From the NCBI GenBank assembly GCA_021299385.1, contig JAJTGZ010000001.1, positions 1 through 64,000 on the forward strand: DNA of 64,000 nt, in the 5' to 3' direction. The number at the start of each line of letters is the position of its first letter. Position 1 is the first letter of the stretch. This document shows, in pieces, positions 35,482-43,985 of this stretch. Position numbers and translations under genes: made by a program. The DNA comes from Phycisphaeraceae bacterium. GTDB lineage: Bacteria; Planctomycetota; Phycisphaerae; Phycisphaerales; UBA1924. A model generated the notes under the pieces. That model ran no database searches. It saw nothing but the letters and a program-made list of their open reading frames with translations, and was not told the origin of the DNA.

Positions 35482-38400
35482 TGGGCGTGTGGGCGCTGGT
35501 CTCACTACGATGGCCGATGCACGAGCACGGCCAGCGGCCCGGTGAGGAAGTTGATGCAAGCACCGTTCGGAAGCCGACGGCGGTGGATATACGCCGGGCT
35601 GGGATGCTGCTGGCGGTGGCCGTCGGGGTCTTTTTGGTCGTGGTTTTTACGCTGGTGCTGGTGGCGCGCAAGTACGCCGGGGGCTTGGCCAAGGGGCCGG
35701 CTGGGCCGGCTATCAACCTGCCGAGCGTTGGCGGCAACGAACCGGCGCCGACGATTGGCGAAGCATCGCCTGGTGCGAGCACGGGGCAGGCGCGCGTTCG
35801 CTTTATGGACAAGGCCGACCCTGGGCGTGAGGCCTCACGCTTGGAGTGGGAGAAACTCCAGCCCGGTGCCGACGGGCAGGCCTTGGTCGAGCGGCCGCGC
35901 GGGTTTATTTATCTCAAGGACGGCTCGATGGCCGTGATCTCGGCCAAGCAGGGGACGTTTTATACACCCAAGGGGCGCAGTGAGCCTGAGAGCGGGCGGT
36001 TTGAGGGTGGTGTGAAGGTTGAACTGTTCGATGCGGTGCAGGGGCGGCCCGGTGAGCCTGCGCGAGGCATTGATATTCAGAACGATGTGCCGACGATCAT
36101 CGCAACGACGCGGACGCTGCTGTTTAACGCGCCCGAGTCGGAGATGTCCACTACGGATGCGTTCGTGATCGAGACGGATAAGCTCAGCATCACCGGCGCG
36201 GGTGCGCTGGTGGTCTTTGACCAGGTTGAGGAGGGGATCAGCCGGGCGGAGTTTGCGAAGGTCGATGACGTGCGGATCTGGCCTGCGGGCAGGCCTGGGT
36301 TGAAGCCGAGCACCACGGCCCGGTCGTTGGCCGGGCCGGGCGGGGGAAGGGATGGTGCGGGCCAGGTGAAGGTCGAGAGCCGGCGTGTCTATCGCCTGGT
36401 GCTCGACGAGGATGTATCGCTGTTGCAGGGGCTTCGCAAGTTGCTGGCCGCGCGGGTGGAGGCGTGGGTAACGCTGGTCAACAACCAGTTGCCCGACGGG
36501 GCGATCGGGGCATTTGGGAGGGTCGATGCAAGCGGTCAATCGGGGGCTGCTGCTGCGGGCGGCGAGCCGAGCGTGGCGGAGAACCAGGTGATCATCGCTT
36601 CGTGGAAGGGTCGTGCCGTACTTACGCCCGCGCGGGCCACGCCCGATGAGATGGCCGGGAATCTCGTTGCGCTGCGCCTGATGGGTGGCGCGGGTGGCCC
36701 GGTGCGCGTCATCGACGGCCCGGCGAAGCTTGCCGGCGAGGCGCCGATCGTCGAGTATGGCGCAACAACACGCACCCTGGCGATGCGCGGCAGCACCGGG
36801 CGCAACGTCGTCCTGACGGCCGGGGGCACGGGCACGCTCGTCTGCGGCAGCGTCAAGGCCGACTTGACAACGGGCATCGTCCAGATCGACGGCAGCGGGG
36901 AGATTGACAGCGCCAAGGCCGACGGCGGGCCCGCGTTCTCGGCAACATGGAGCGAGGCCTTTAGACTCAGGCTCAAGCAGGAGAACGGGTCCATCGAGCC
37001 TTGGCCACTGTCGGCAATGGCACGCGGGAACGTCCAGGCGCGCAGCGGGGATGTTGTTGCCACTGGGCAGATGGCCGAGCTTGAGTTTGCACGGCCGGCG
37101 CAGGGGCAAACCCGTTCGGCGCTTCGGCAGTTGGTCCTGACAGGCGCGGCGAAGGTCGTTACGCCACGCACAGATGGGCAGCCCGGCAGCGACGAGGTCG
37201 CCGGGAACGTGCTGACGCTCTCGATGAAGCCCGGCCCGCTGGGCAGCGAGGTGGCCGAGCGTGTTGTCGTGCGTGGGGGCGCACGCGCGGCGGTGCGCAC
37301 GCTGCTCATCAAGGCCGAGGAGTTTGCCGCCGATCTGGGCATAGATGCCAACGGCCGAACTACTGCGGGCAAGATGGTCGCCACCGGCAAGCCGACGGTG
37401 AGCGATGCCAGCGGTCTGGAGGCGAGCGCCGACCGCATCGAGGCCGACGCGACGGCGGGCACGGCCGAGCTGACGGGCCAGCCCGTGGTGATCCGGCGCG
37501 ACGGGGCAACGATGACGGGCACAACAGTTCGGCTGGTGCAGCGCGAGCAGACCGCCTTGGTCCAAGGCCCGGGGCGCATCACGGCCGAGAGTGCCGACAA
37601 CGCACGCCCGAGCAAACTGCAGGCGAGCTGGCAGACGGGCGCACGCTTTGACGGCAAGGCCGGCCGCATCGAGGCCGAGGGGCAGATCGAGGCAGAAATC
37701 CGCGTCGGTGCCGACGAGGTCAACACCGCGCGCGGCCAGAGGCTGGTGCTGCTGCTGGACATGACCGAGCAGGCCAAGGCACCCGTGCCGGCATCGAGCG
37801 TTGCCGGTGGGGGGGCCAACACCCAGATCAAGAGCGTTGAGATCAGCGCAGGCAGCGCGGCCGGTGCGCCGCCGGCGCAGTTCCAGCACCGCACCTTTGC
37901 GGCGTCGGGCAACCAAGGCACGCCCGCACGGATGGTCTATCTGCAAGGCGCGACCATCGCGGCGTCTGTCCAGAATGGCACGCTCACCGTCGATGGCCCG
38001 GGCAAACTGCTCGTTGATGACCGCAGCAGCACGCCGGCACAAGCGCCCGCGCCGGGCGCTGGCCCGCTCGCAAACCTCGCAGGTGGCAAGGGGCGGAGCC
38101 TGTTTGCCTGGGGCGGCTCGATGCAGATGAACCGGGCGACGGGGCAGATGAAGATGCAAGGGCAGGTGCAGTTGACGCACCGACCGGCCGGGGTCGCCGG
38201 GAGCGAGGCCGCAACTGATCCGAGCGCCGGGCAGGTGCTGCTGGACTGCAATGAGCTGCAGGCGACGCTGCGTGGCGTTGATGCCGCGGCGGGGGGCGCA
38301 CTCAAGGCCGACCTCTCGCGTGTCGAGGCGCTCGGCAGCGTGCGTGCGGCCAGCGAGGGGCGCGAGCTCCTGGCCGAGCGTTTGATGTTCGACGCGCAGG

Positions 38401-38558
38401 CGGAGTTGATGCAGGCGGTGGGGACAGATGAGCAGCTGGTAACCTTTGTCGACCCGGCCCAACCCGCGCCGGTGCGGGCAAGGTTCATCGAGTGGAACCT
38501 GCGCGAGAAACGGATCAACACCGAGGGTGTCGCGCCGATCATGATCGTGCCGAAGTGA
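35481..38558 (+). CDS. Very large LptC/OstA-like protein
   Basis: A 1025-residue protein anchored by one N-terminal membrane segment (MLLAVAVGVFLVVVFTLVLV, about residues 34-53). The rest is periplasmic and built of repeating beta-strand units of the LptA/OstA jellyroll type: FEGGVKVELFDAV, then TDKLSITGAGALVVFDQVEE; GKIRSA-like repeats such as AEEFAADLGIDANGR and ASADRIEADATAGTAELTG. LptC is normally ~190 residues and LptA ~180; this chain is about five times longer, so it could bridge the periplasm alone. It overlaps the kdsC stop at TGATG (ATG 35481; GTG 35478 and ATG 35517 are alternatives). Function in LPS transport is inferred from the fold hints and gene order. Confidence 0.6.
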   Translation: MGVWALVSLRWPMHEHGQRPGEEVDASTVRKPTAVDIRRAGMLLAVAVGVFLVVVFTLVLVARKYAGGLAKGPAGPAINLPSVGGNEPAPTIGEASPGASTGQARVRFMDKADPGREASRLEWEKLQPGADGQALVERPRGFIYLKDGSMAVISAKQGTFYTPKGRSEPESGRFEGGVKVELFDAVQGRPGEPARGIDIQNDVPTIIATTRTLLFNAPESEMSTTDAFVIETDKLSITGAGALVVFDQVEEGISRAEFAKVDDVRIWPAGRPGLKPSTTARSLAGPGGGRDGAGQVKVESRRVYRLVLDEDVSLLQGLRKLLAARVEAWVTLVNNQLPDGAIGAFGRVDASGQSGAAAAGGEPSVAENQVIIASWKGRAVLTPARATPDEMAGNLVALRLMGGAGGPVRVIDGPAKLAGEAPIVEYGATTRTLAMRGSTGRNVVLTAGGTGTLVCGSVKADLTTGIVQIDGSGEIDSAKADGGPAFSATWSEAFRLRLKQENGSIEPWPLSAMARGNVQARSGDVVATGQMAELEFARPAQGQTRSALRQLVLTGAAKVVTPRTDGQPGSDEVAGNVLTLSMKPGPLGSEVAERVVVRGGARAAVRTLLIKAEEFAADLGIDANGRTTAGKMVATGKPTVSDASGLEASADRIEADATAGTAELTGQPVVIRRDGATMTGTTVRLVQREQTALVQGPGRITAESADNARPSKLQASWQTGARFDGKAGRIEAEGQIEAEIRVGADEVNTARGQRLVLLLDMTEQAKAPVPASSVAGGGANTQIKSVEISAGSAAGAPPAQFQHRTFAASGNQGTPARMVYLQGATIAASVQNGTLTVDGPGKLLVDDRSSTPAQAPAPGAGPLANLAGGKGRSLFAWGGSMQMNRATGQMKMQGQVQLTHRPAGVAGSEAATDPSAGQVLLDCNELQATLRGVDAAAGGALKADLSRVEALGSVRAASEGRELLAERLMFDAQAELMQAVGTDEQLVTFVDPAQPAPVRARFIEWNLREKRINTEGVAPIMIVPK

Positions 38559-38584
38559 TCGCAGTGGCTGGGAGGCTCAGGACC

Positions 38585-38654
38585 AGAACCCCTCCCGCCA
38601 GGGGATGGGCATGGGTGGGGTTGGCTCTCAGTGGTGCAGGCTTCCAGCCTGCAC
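38585..38654. repeat. C/G-rich element copy 4 (inverted) plus a second hairpin
   Basis: 38585-38624 is the minus-orientation copy (AGAACCCCTCCCGCCAGGGG, then GATGGGCATGGGTGGGGTTGG). 38634-38654 is a separate hairpin, GTGCAGGCT-TCC-AGCCTGCAC, a 9-bp stem with a 3-nt loop. Confidence 0.75.
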
Positions 38655-38787
38655 AGCAAAGTTCATTTCACCACCGAGGCACAGGGGCACTGAGAAGTGA
38701 GAGGGCTGGATTTTCCGCTTGCAGACTGATGTCTGTTCGCTCTGCGACTTTGAGGCTGTGTGGTCAAGGCCTCTGCATCGCGGGCGG

Positions 38788-38890
38788 GACGCCCGCGCCA
38801 CCAGACGCCCGCGCCACCGGGGACGCCCGCGCCACCGGGGACGCCCACGCCACCGGGGACGCCCGCGCCACCGATAGCTTACGCCACCGG
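38788..38890. repeat. 18-bp tandem array, about five units
   Basis: Units of GACGCCCGCGCCACCGGG repeat from 38788, the first two shortened or altered and the fourth with ACGCCCAC. It fills the end of the 345-bp convergent gap (38559-38903) before the uup stop codon. No gene is supported in the gap. Confidence 0.85.
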
Positions 38891-38903
38891 GGGCTTTAAA
38901 GTC

Positions 38904-40790
38904 CTACTTGCGTGCTTCTAGTTCCTGCCAGCGCTGGTAGAGCGTTGCCACGCGGCCCTGCGCGTCGGCCATCGCCTGCCCAAGCTCGGCCATCTTCCGG
39001 TGGTCGCTGAGCACGTTTGGTGCCGAGAGCCTCTCGGTTGCCAAGCCGAGTTCACCCTCGGCTATCTCTATCGCGCGCTCGATGCCCGCCAGTTCCTGCT
39101 GCTCTTTGTACGTCAGTTTTTTCTTCACCGGCGTAACGACGGCCGGGGCCTTGGCCTTTGCCCCTTGCGTCCCCTCACCTTCGAGCACCTTGTGCAGGCG
39201 TTGCCACTGCGGGTAATCGGCAAAGTACCGCGCGCCCCCCTTGCCGTCCAGGGCCAGCACGCGTGTGGCCAGGCGGTCGAGCATCGCCCGGTCGTGCGTA
39301 ACGAGCACCACCGCGCCGGGAAACTCTTCGAGGCTCTCTTCGAGCACATCCAGGCTTGCAAGGTCCAGGTCGTTGGTCGGCTCGTCGAGGATCAGCACAT
39401 CGGCCGGTTCAAGCATCAGGCGCGCAATGTGCACGCGCGCCTGCTCACCACCCGAGAGCGAGCGCACCCGCCCCCGCAACTGGTCCTTGCCAAAGAGGAA
39501 CATCCCGGCCCAGGTAGCGATGTGGATCGTCTGCCCGCGGTAGACGACCGCATCGGCGGGGCTGAGCGCCTCGCCGAGGGTTGCGTCGGGGTCAAGCTCG
39601 GTGCGGTGCTGGCTAAAGAGGACCACGCGGAGTTTGTCGGCACGCTTGATCGTCCCCAGCGCGGGCGTGCCGTGGGGGAGTTGATCGGCGATGGTTTTCT
39701 CCTCTGCCAGCATCGCCGGCGTCGGCGAGTCGCTGAGCAGTTCGCCCGTGAGGAGTTTGATGAGCGTGGTCTTGCCCGCGCCGTTGGGGCCCATCAGGCC
39801 GAGCTTGCTGCCGGGGGTAAGGGCGATGTCGAGGTTCTCAAAGAGTTTCCGCCCGCCGAGGGTCTTGCCCAGGCCGCGCCCGACGAGGAGTTTTTGCGTC
39901 TGGCGGTCGGTGGCTGAGAAGTCGATTTGTGCCGCACGTGCGGGGGCGTTGCGGGCCTTGAGCACTTCCAGTTCGTCCATGCGTTCGTACGACGCGTCGA
40001 TACGGCTCTTGCTCTTGGTCCGCCTGGCCTTGGCCCCGCGTGAGAGCCACCGCAGGTCTTCTTTGACCTGTGCCGAGAGGGCCTGCTGCTGCTTGGCCTG
40101 CCCTTCGAGGAACTCGCTTTTGCGGCGCAGGAACTCGCCGTAGGCGCCCGCGACGGAGAATGTGCCGTCGGGGTACGCCCCGCTGAGTTCGACGATGCGC
40201 GTGGCTGTCTGCTCTAAGAATGCCCGGTCGTGCGTAACGACGATCGAGGCGAACTGGTTGCCCGAGAGGGTTTCTTCCAGCCAGTCGATTCCTTCAACAT
40301 CCAGGTGGTTTGTCGGCTCGTCGAGCAGGAGCAGGTCGGGCTCCTGGGCCAGTGCGCGGGCGATGGAGACGCGCTTGCGCTGCCCGCCGGAGAGGCCCTC
40401 GCACAGCGCGTCCATGTCTTCGATGCCGACGCGGGCCAGGGTCATCTCCGCGGCCAGTTCGAGCTCGTGGTGGTCGTGCAGGTGGGGGAGTTTGCCGGCC
40501 TTGGCCAGCTCTTCCAGTGCGCCGACGACCGCTGATTTGATCGTCGCGCCGGGTGCGAAGGCGTCGGCCTGTGCGACGTACGCCGAGCGCAGGCCGCGCC
40601 GCAGCGAGATCGTCCCCCCGTCGGCGTCCTCAAGGCCGGCGAGTATCTTCAGCAGCGTGCTCTTGCCCGCGCCGTTGGGCCCGATCAGCCCCACACGCTC
40701 GCGCTCCTGGATGCTCAGCGACACGGCAGTAAAGAGCGTCCGGTCGGCAAAGTGCTTGGCAATCGCCCGTGCTGTCAAGATCGCGGCCAT
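38904..40790 (-). CDS. uup: ABC-F ATPase, Uup-like
   Basis: A 628-residue soluble tandem ABC protein. Domain 1: Walker A GLIGPNGAGKSTLLKIL (about residue 34-50), signature GLSGGQRKRVSIARAL, Walker B DLLLLDEPTNHLD. Domain 2: GLMGPNGAGKTTLIKLL, LSGGEQARVHIARLML and DVLILDEPTNDLD. Between them is the linker ARRTKSKSRIDASYERMDEL typical of Uup/ABCF. There is no membrane domain. The last ~75 residues are a helical, Lys/Glu-rich arm that in Uup binds DNA/ribosome. ABC-F proteins act on the ribosome or in DNA transactions; Uup lowers precise transposon excision in E. coli. It ends 13 bases after the 18-bp repeat array. Confidence 0.9.
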   Translation of the reverse strand: MAAILTARAIAKHFADRTLFTAVSLSIQERERVGLIGPNGAGKSTLLKILAGLEDADGGTISLRRGLRSAYVAQADAFAPGATIKSAVVGALEELAKAGKLPHLHDHHELELAAEMTLARVGIEDMDALCEGLSGGQRKRVSIARALAQEPDLLLLDEPTNHLDVEGIDWLEETLSGNQFASIVVTHDRAFLEQTATRIVELSGAYPDGTFSVAGAYGEFLRRKSEFLEGQAKQQQALSAQVKEDLRWLSRGAKARRTKSKSRIDASYERMDELEVLKARNAPARAAQIDFSATDRQTQKLLVGRGLGKTLGGRKLFENLDIALTPGSKLGLMGPNGAGKTTLIKLLTGELLSDSPTPAMLAEEKTIADQLPHGTPALGTIKRADKLRVVLFSQHRTELDPDATLGEALSPADAVVYRGQTIHIATWAGMFLFGKDQLRGRVRSLSGGEQARVHIARLMLEPADVLILDEPTNDLDLASLDVLEESLEEFPGAVVLVTHDRAMLDRLATRVLALDGKGGARYFADYPQWQRLHKVLEGEGTQGAKAKAPAVVTPVKKKLTYKEQQELAGIERAIEIAEGELGLATERLSAPNVLSDHRKMAELGQAMADAQGRVATLYQRWQELEARK

Positions 40791-41026
40791 AGGTCAACGC
40801 TCACAAGTCCATCCACACACACGACACAAGCACGCGCGACAAGCACGGGGCCAAAGGTAGGTGCCCACACGCCGCTGCACGCCGGAGATGCCCGTAATGA
40901 AAATGAGCCGCCGGTCGGCGGACCTTGTAAGACACGCAGACTGGCCCGCTCACTTCTTGTTCTTGAACATCCCACGCAGCGAGGTGCCGTGAAACTGGAT
41001 CAACAGCCGCCAGCAAAGCACGCCCC

Positions 41027-41356
41027 TTACTTCGCCCCCGGATCAATCTCCCGCAAATACGGCCAGGAGTAAATCCCCGTGTCGTGCCCGTCGCTAAAGC
41101 GGATGCGGATGGCATAGTTGCCGACCAGTTCCGCAGACTCGGCCACCAGCACCCCGCTGCCCAGTGCCCGCACCGCCGAGGCCGGCAGGATCGCCAGCGG
41201 GTTCTTTGCCTGCTCCTGGCGTAACTCCTTCATCTCCGCGCTGGGGGACATCTTCCGCAGGTAGGCGATGGAGTAGTACGACGTACCCCCGTCGGCCCAC
41301 TGCACTGTCAGGCCCTTGTCTTTTTTTAGGTCGATAGCCGTCGGAGGTGGTTCCAC
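41027..41356 (-). CDS. DUF971 protein (butyrobetaine-hydroxylase-like N-terminal domain)
   Basis: A 109-residue protein with the DUF971 beta fold: GLTVQWADGGTSYYSIAYLR and, at the end, IRIRFSDGHDTGIYSWPYLR with an acidic-glycine close. Stand-alone DUF971 proteins are found near iron-sulphur or Mrp-type genes in many bacteria, but none is here. The start is GTG 41354-41356; TTG 41362 is the next option. Divergent from the B12-domain gene across ~300 bases. Confidence 0.8.
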   Translation of the reverse strand: MEPPPTAIDLKKDKGLTVQWADGGTSYYSIAYLRKMSPSAEMKELRQEQAKNPLAILPASAVRALGSGVLVAESAELVGNYAIRIRFSDGHDTGIYSWPYLREIDPGAK

Positions 41357-41662
41357 GGGCAAACCTTAGCCAAGGACCACCCCCACCCACACCTACACCC
41401 CCACCCCGTCCACCCCCGCCGATAACCACTGTTGCCCACCGGGCGACGCGCAAAGAGCGCGTCGTTTACTCCCGCTTTTGCGCGTCGATCTTGCGCTGTG
41501 CACTCCCAGGACCCTCAACCTGGCTCGCCCGGGGCCGGAATTGCGATGACTGCACCTCGCCAAGAGCCGGCGGAGGCCTGCTCCAGTTTGTTCAACGCCG
41601 ACTGCGGGGACCGCACCACCGGCAAACCAAAACGCCCTTCACACCTTTGTCAGGAGCCTCCC
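41357..41662. other. Divergent 306-bp gap with C-rich stretch
   Basis: This must hold the promoters of the DUF971 and B12-domain genes. 41369-41420 is very C-rich and G-poor on the plus strand (CCACCCCCACCCACACCTAC and on). AGGAG at 41652-41656 is the ribosome-binding site for the ATG at 41663. I see no gene in it. Confidence 0.5.
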
Positions 41663-42412
41663 ATGCAGAACGATCAGATCGTCGAAAAGTTTTTCGAGAC
41701 CCTCATCACCGGCAACCGGCCCCAGGCCAGGCAACTGGCCAACGGGCTGCACGCCAACTGCGGCTGGACGAGCACTAGGCTCATCACCGACCTTTTCTGG
41801 CCCACATATGAGCTTCTGGATCGCCTCTACCGCGCCGATCAGCTGGGCAAGCTTGCGCACCACACGGCTACGCGCCTGTTACGGGTGCTGGTAGACCAGA
41901 ACTCGATCGACCTGCCCAAGGCCCCGAGCAACAGCCGGACGGTGATGGCCTTCTGCGGCCCGGCCGAGGGTGATGAGATGGGCGCACAAATGGCCGTCGA
42001 TCTGCTGGAGGCCTCGGGTTTTGCCGTGACGTTCTCGGGTGGTGGGATTGCCAACGACGAGATCATGGCGCAGGTCAACGAGCTCAAGCCCGACGTGCTG
42101 TTGATGTTTGCGAGCGCACCGGGGGACCTGCCCAATATCCGTTCGCTGATCGACAATGTCCGTGAGATCGACGCTTGCCCGAACATGCAGTTTGCGGTGG
42201 GGGCGGGGGTCTTTAACCGTGCCGAGGGCCTGGCCGAGGAGATCGGTGCGGATCTGTGGGCGAGTTCGCCGCTGGAGATGGTCGACGTGCTGATCACGCA
42301 GCCGGCCCGTCGGGCTGGGAGCGAGCAGCGGACAGTCGGCAAGCGTGCCCGCAAGCCTGCGCAAGGGAAGCAGGGTGAGGTTCGGCAGGAGGTCCGGGCT
42401 GAGGCGGCGTAA
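41663..42412 (+). CDS. B12-binding-domain protein with altered cobalamin motif
   Basis: A 249-residue protein with the layout of cobalamin modules: an N-terminal four-helix cap (residues about 1-90, VEKFFETLITGNRPQARQLA, then DLFWPTYELLDRLY) followed by a Rossmann domain starting TVMAFCGPAEGDEMGAQMAV. In known B12 domains this stretch is GDEHxLG or DxHxxG with His as the lower cobalt ligand; here the His is absent (GDEM-GAQM). The strand LKPDVLLMFASAPGDLP and MQFAVGAGVFNRAEGLAEEI complete the fold. A C-terminal basic tail (RKPAQGKQGEVRQ) follows. It has no DNA-binding domain. The start is set by AGGAG six bases before ATG 41663. Confidence 0.75.
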   Translation: MQNDQIVEKFFETLITGNRPQARQLANGLHANCGWTSTRLITDLFWPTYELLDRLYRADQLGKLAHHTATRLLRVLVDQNSIDLPKAPSNSRTVMAFCGPAEGDEMGAQMAVDLLEASGFAVTFSGGGIANDEIMAQVNELKPDVLLMFASAPGDLPNIRSLIDNVREIDACPNMQFAVGAGVFNRAEGLAEEIGADLWASSPLEMVDVLITQPARRAGSEQRTVGKRARKPAQGKQGEVRQEVRAEAA

Positions 42413-42448
42413 GGAGCATATCCAAATAGGATGCTAACGTAAGTCTTT

Positions 42449-42485
42449 GACGCCGGGCAGTCCGATAATCGGATTGCCCGGCGTC
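42449..42485 (+). terminator. 17-bp hairpin ending the B12-domain gene
   Basis: GACGCCGGGCAGTCCGA pairs with TCGGATTGCCCGGCGTC (one G-T pair) around a 3-nt TAA loop. It lies 37 bases past the stop and is followed by GTATTTGGGTTTT, a weak T-rich tail. Confidence 0.7.
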
Positions 42486-42499
42486 GTATTTGGGTTTTG

Positions 42500-42599
42500 A
42501 TGGGTAGGTCGGCTCTCCGAGCCGAGCGTATTGGACTTTTCGTCGCCAACATCGTTGACCAACCCCACCCCTGCCGCTCCCCTCGGGGGAGGGGTTCTG
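42500..42599. repeat. Composite repeat, copy 2 (palindrome plus C/G-rich element copy 5)
   Basis: ATGGGTAGGTCGGCTCTCCG then AGCCGAGC at 42500-42527, and CCAACCCCACCCCTGCCGCT at 42559 ending GGGGAGGGGTTCTGA at 42599. The 59-base offset matches copy 1 at 16680, while the sequence in between differs. Confidence 0.75.
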
Positions 42600-42664
42600 A
42601 GTTAGACATGGGCAAGATTTGGGGAGTTTGCAACCTTGGGTGGGATTGTGAGGTACACTCTATC

Positions 42665-43258
42665 GTGCTCACAGCTGTGCAAGAGCGTGGGTTGATCCGG
42701 CGTGCCCTTGAGGGGGATAGGTCGTCTGCGGAGGCGTTGGTCAAGGCGCATCAGGGGCCGTTGTATGGGTACATGCTTCGTCTGACGGGCCGGCCTGAGG
42801 TGGCCGAGGATGTTGTGCAGGAGGCGTTTGTGCGGGCGCTCACGCACCTGCACCGGTATGACGAGCGTTTCCGGTTTAGCACGTGGTTGTTTACGATTGC
42901 CAAGAGGTTGCACGTCAACGCGCGGACGAAGTTGGCGCCGGTCTTTGATAGTGAGTCGGCGGCGATCGCGGCCGATGACCGTGCTGAGCGAGCGAGGCCT
43001 GGCGTGGGTGGGGGGAGCGAGTCGAGCGATATGGCCGGCGCGTCGCTGCGTGAGGCGCTCGGGGCGTTGACGGCGGATCAGCGCGAGGTGGTGCTGCTAT
43101 ATTACCAGTTGCAGTGGCCAGTCGAGCAGATCGGGGAGTATCTTGATCTGCCTGTGGGGACAGTGAAGAGTCATCTCTTCCGAGCCCGGGCCAGGCTGCG
43201 TAGTGCGCTGGCCGAGGACCGTGCGGTGCAGGCCTGGTTGGCGGAGGTGCCCGCATGA
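42665..43258 (+). CDS. RNA polymerase sigma factor (ECF-like)
   Basis: A 197-residue sigma-70 family factor. Region 2: SAEALVKAHQGPLYGYMLRL, then AEDVVQEAFVRALTHLHRYD and FRFSTWLFTIAKRLHVNART (region 2.4). Region 4: LGALTADQREVVLLYYQLQW, then LDLPVGTVKSHLFRARARLR, a clean helix-turn-helix. There is a variable Gly/Ser-rich loop between. The start used is GTG 42665; ATG 42608 would begin inside the composite repeat. The next gene overlaps at ATGA (43255-43258) and encodes a single-pass membrane protein, the arrangement of a sigma/anti-sigma pair. The regulon is unknown. Confidence 0.85.
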   Translation: MLTAVQERGLIRRALEGDRSSAEALVKAHQGPLYGYMLRLTGRPEVAEDVVQEAFVRALTHLHRYDERFRFSTWLFTIAKRLHVNARTKLAPVFDSESAAIAADDRAERARPGVGGGSESSDMAGASLREALGALTADQREVVLLYYQLQWPVEQIGEYLDLPVGTVKSHLFRARARLRSALAEDRAVQAWLAEVPA

Positions 43259-43983
43259 GCGGCTGGCGTGATGATTCATTCCGTCTGCCTGGCCCGAGTG
43301 GTGAGGACTTGGCGGAGCGGTTGTCGGCGACGGGATCGTCGCCTGATTTTTCGTCGGCGATATTGTGCCGGGTTGGGCAGGAGCGGCCGTTTGCCTGCGG
43401 TCGTGTGCAGAGGGTTCGGCGGTGGGTGCGTGTGGGGGTTGGGGCTGCGGGCATTGGCGGCGCGTGCGTGCTTGCGATCGCGGCGATCTGGATGCCCGAG
43501 ATCATGCCGTGGTCGCGGGATGTGCAGCGGCCTGTTACGAGGTTGATGAGCGACGCGGGTGAGTCGGCGCGTGCGTCGATGCGGGCGATCCGAGAGGTGC
43601 CTGGGCGGATTGAGCGGCTGGCTGTTGGTGTGCCTGCGGCCCAGCCGGTGCAGGTGGCCGAGGGTGCCGAGCCGAGCGTTGCGGCGGCGATGATGGACAA
43701 GACGTTGCCGGTGTTTTCGGCGTTGAGTGATTCGCCGTCGATCAGGCTGGCGGCGTCGATTGATTGGGCGAGGCCCGGGGTGGCGAAGGGGTCTGTTGCT
43801 GGTGAGGGGGCGCTGGCGCAGGTTGCGGGGATGCTGCGGCGTGCGGAGCAGAGCGTGGGGCGTGGTGTTGGTGGTGGGCGTGGTGTTGTTGGTGGTGGTG
43901 GGGAGAACCATTTGCTGTTTGGGGGTGATGGGGGCGCGTGGTCGGGGCCGGCGTTTGGGCAACCGATGAACGGGCCGCAGTGA
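43255..43983 (+). CDS. Membrane protein, probable sigma-factor partner
   Basis: A 242-residue protein with one membrane helix (about residues 60-82, VGVGAAGIGGACVLAIAAIW) between a charged N-terminal domain and a Gly-rich extracytoplasmic end (GRGVGGGRGVVGGGG). The four-base overlap with the sigma gene indicates coupled translation and suggests an anti-sigma factor. I see no zinc-binding HxxxCxxC site, so if it is an anti-sigma it is not of the ZAS type. Not recognised by family. Confidence 0.6.
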   Translation: MSGWRDDSFRLPGPSGEDLAERLSATGSSPDFSSAILCRVGQERPFACGRVQRVRRWVRVGVGAAGIGGACVLAIAAIWMPEIMPWSRDVQRPVTRLMSDAGESARASMRAIREVPGRIERLAVGVPAAQPVQVAEGAEPSVAAAMMDKTLPVFSALSDSPSIRLAASIDWARPGVAKGSVAGEGALAQVAGMLRRAEQSVGRGVGGGRGVVGGGGENHLLFGGDGGAWSGPAFGQPMNGPQ

Positions 43984-43985
43984 GG

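Noticed and set aside
35835-38462. An 875-residue minus-strand frame across the LptC/OstA-like gene
   Set aside because: Arginine/leucine-rich shadow; the plus-strand frame has a membrane anchor and fits kdsC gene order.
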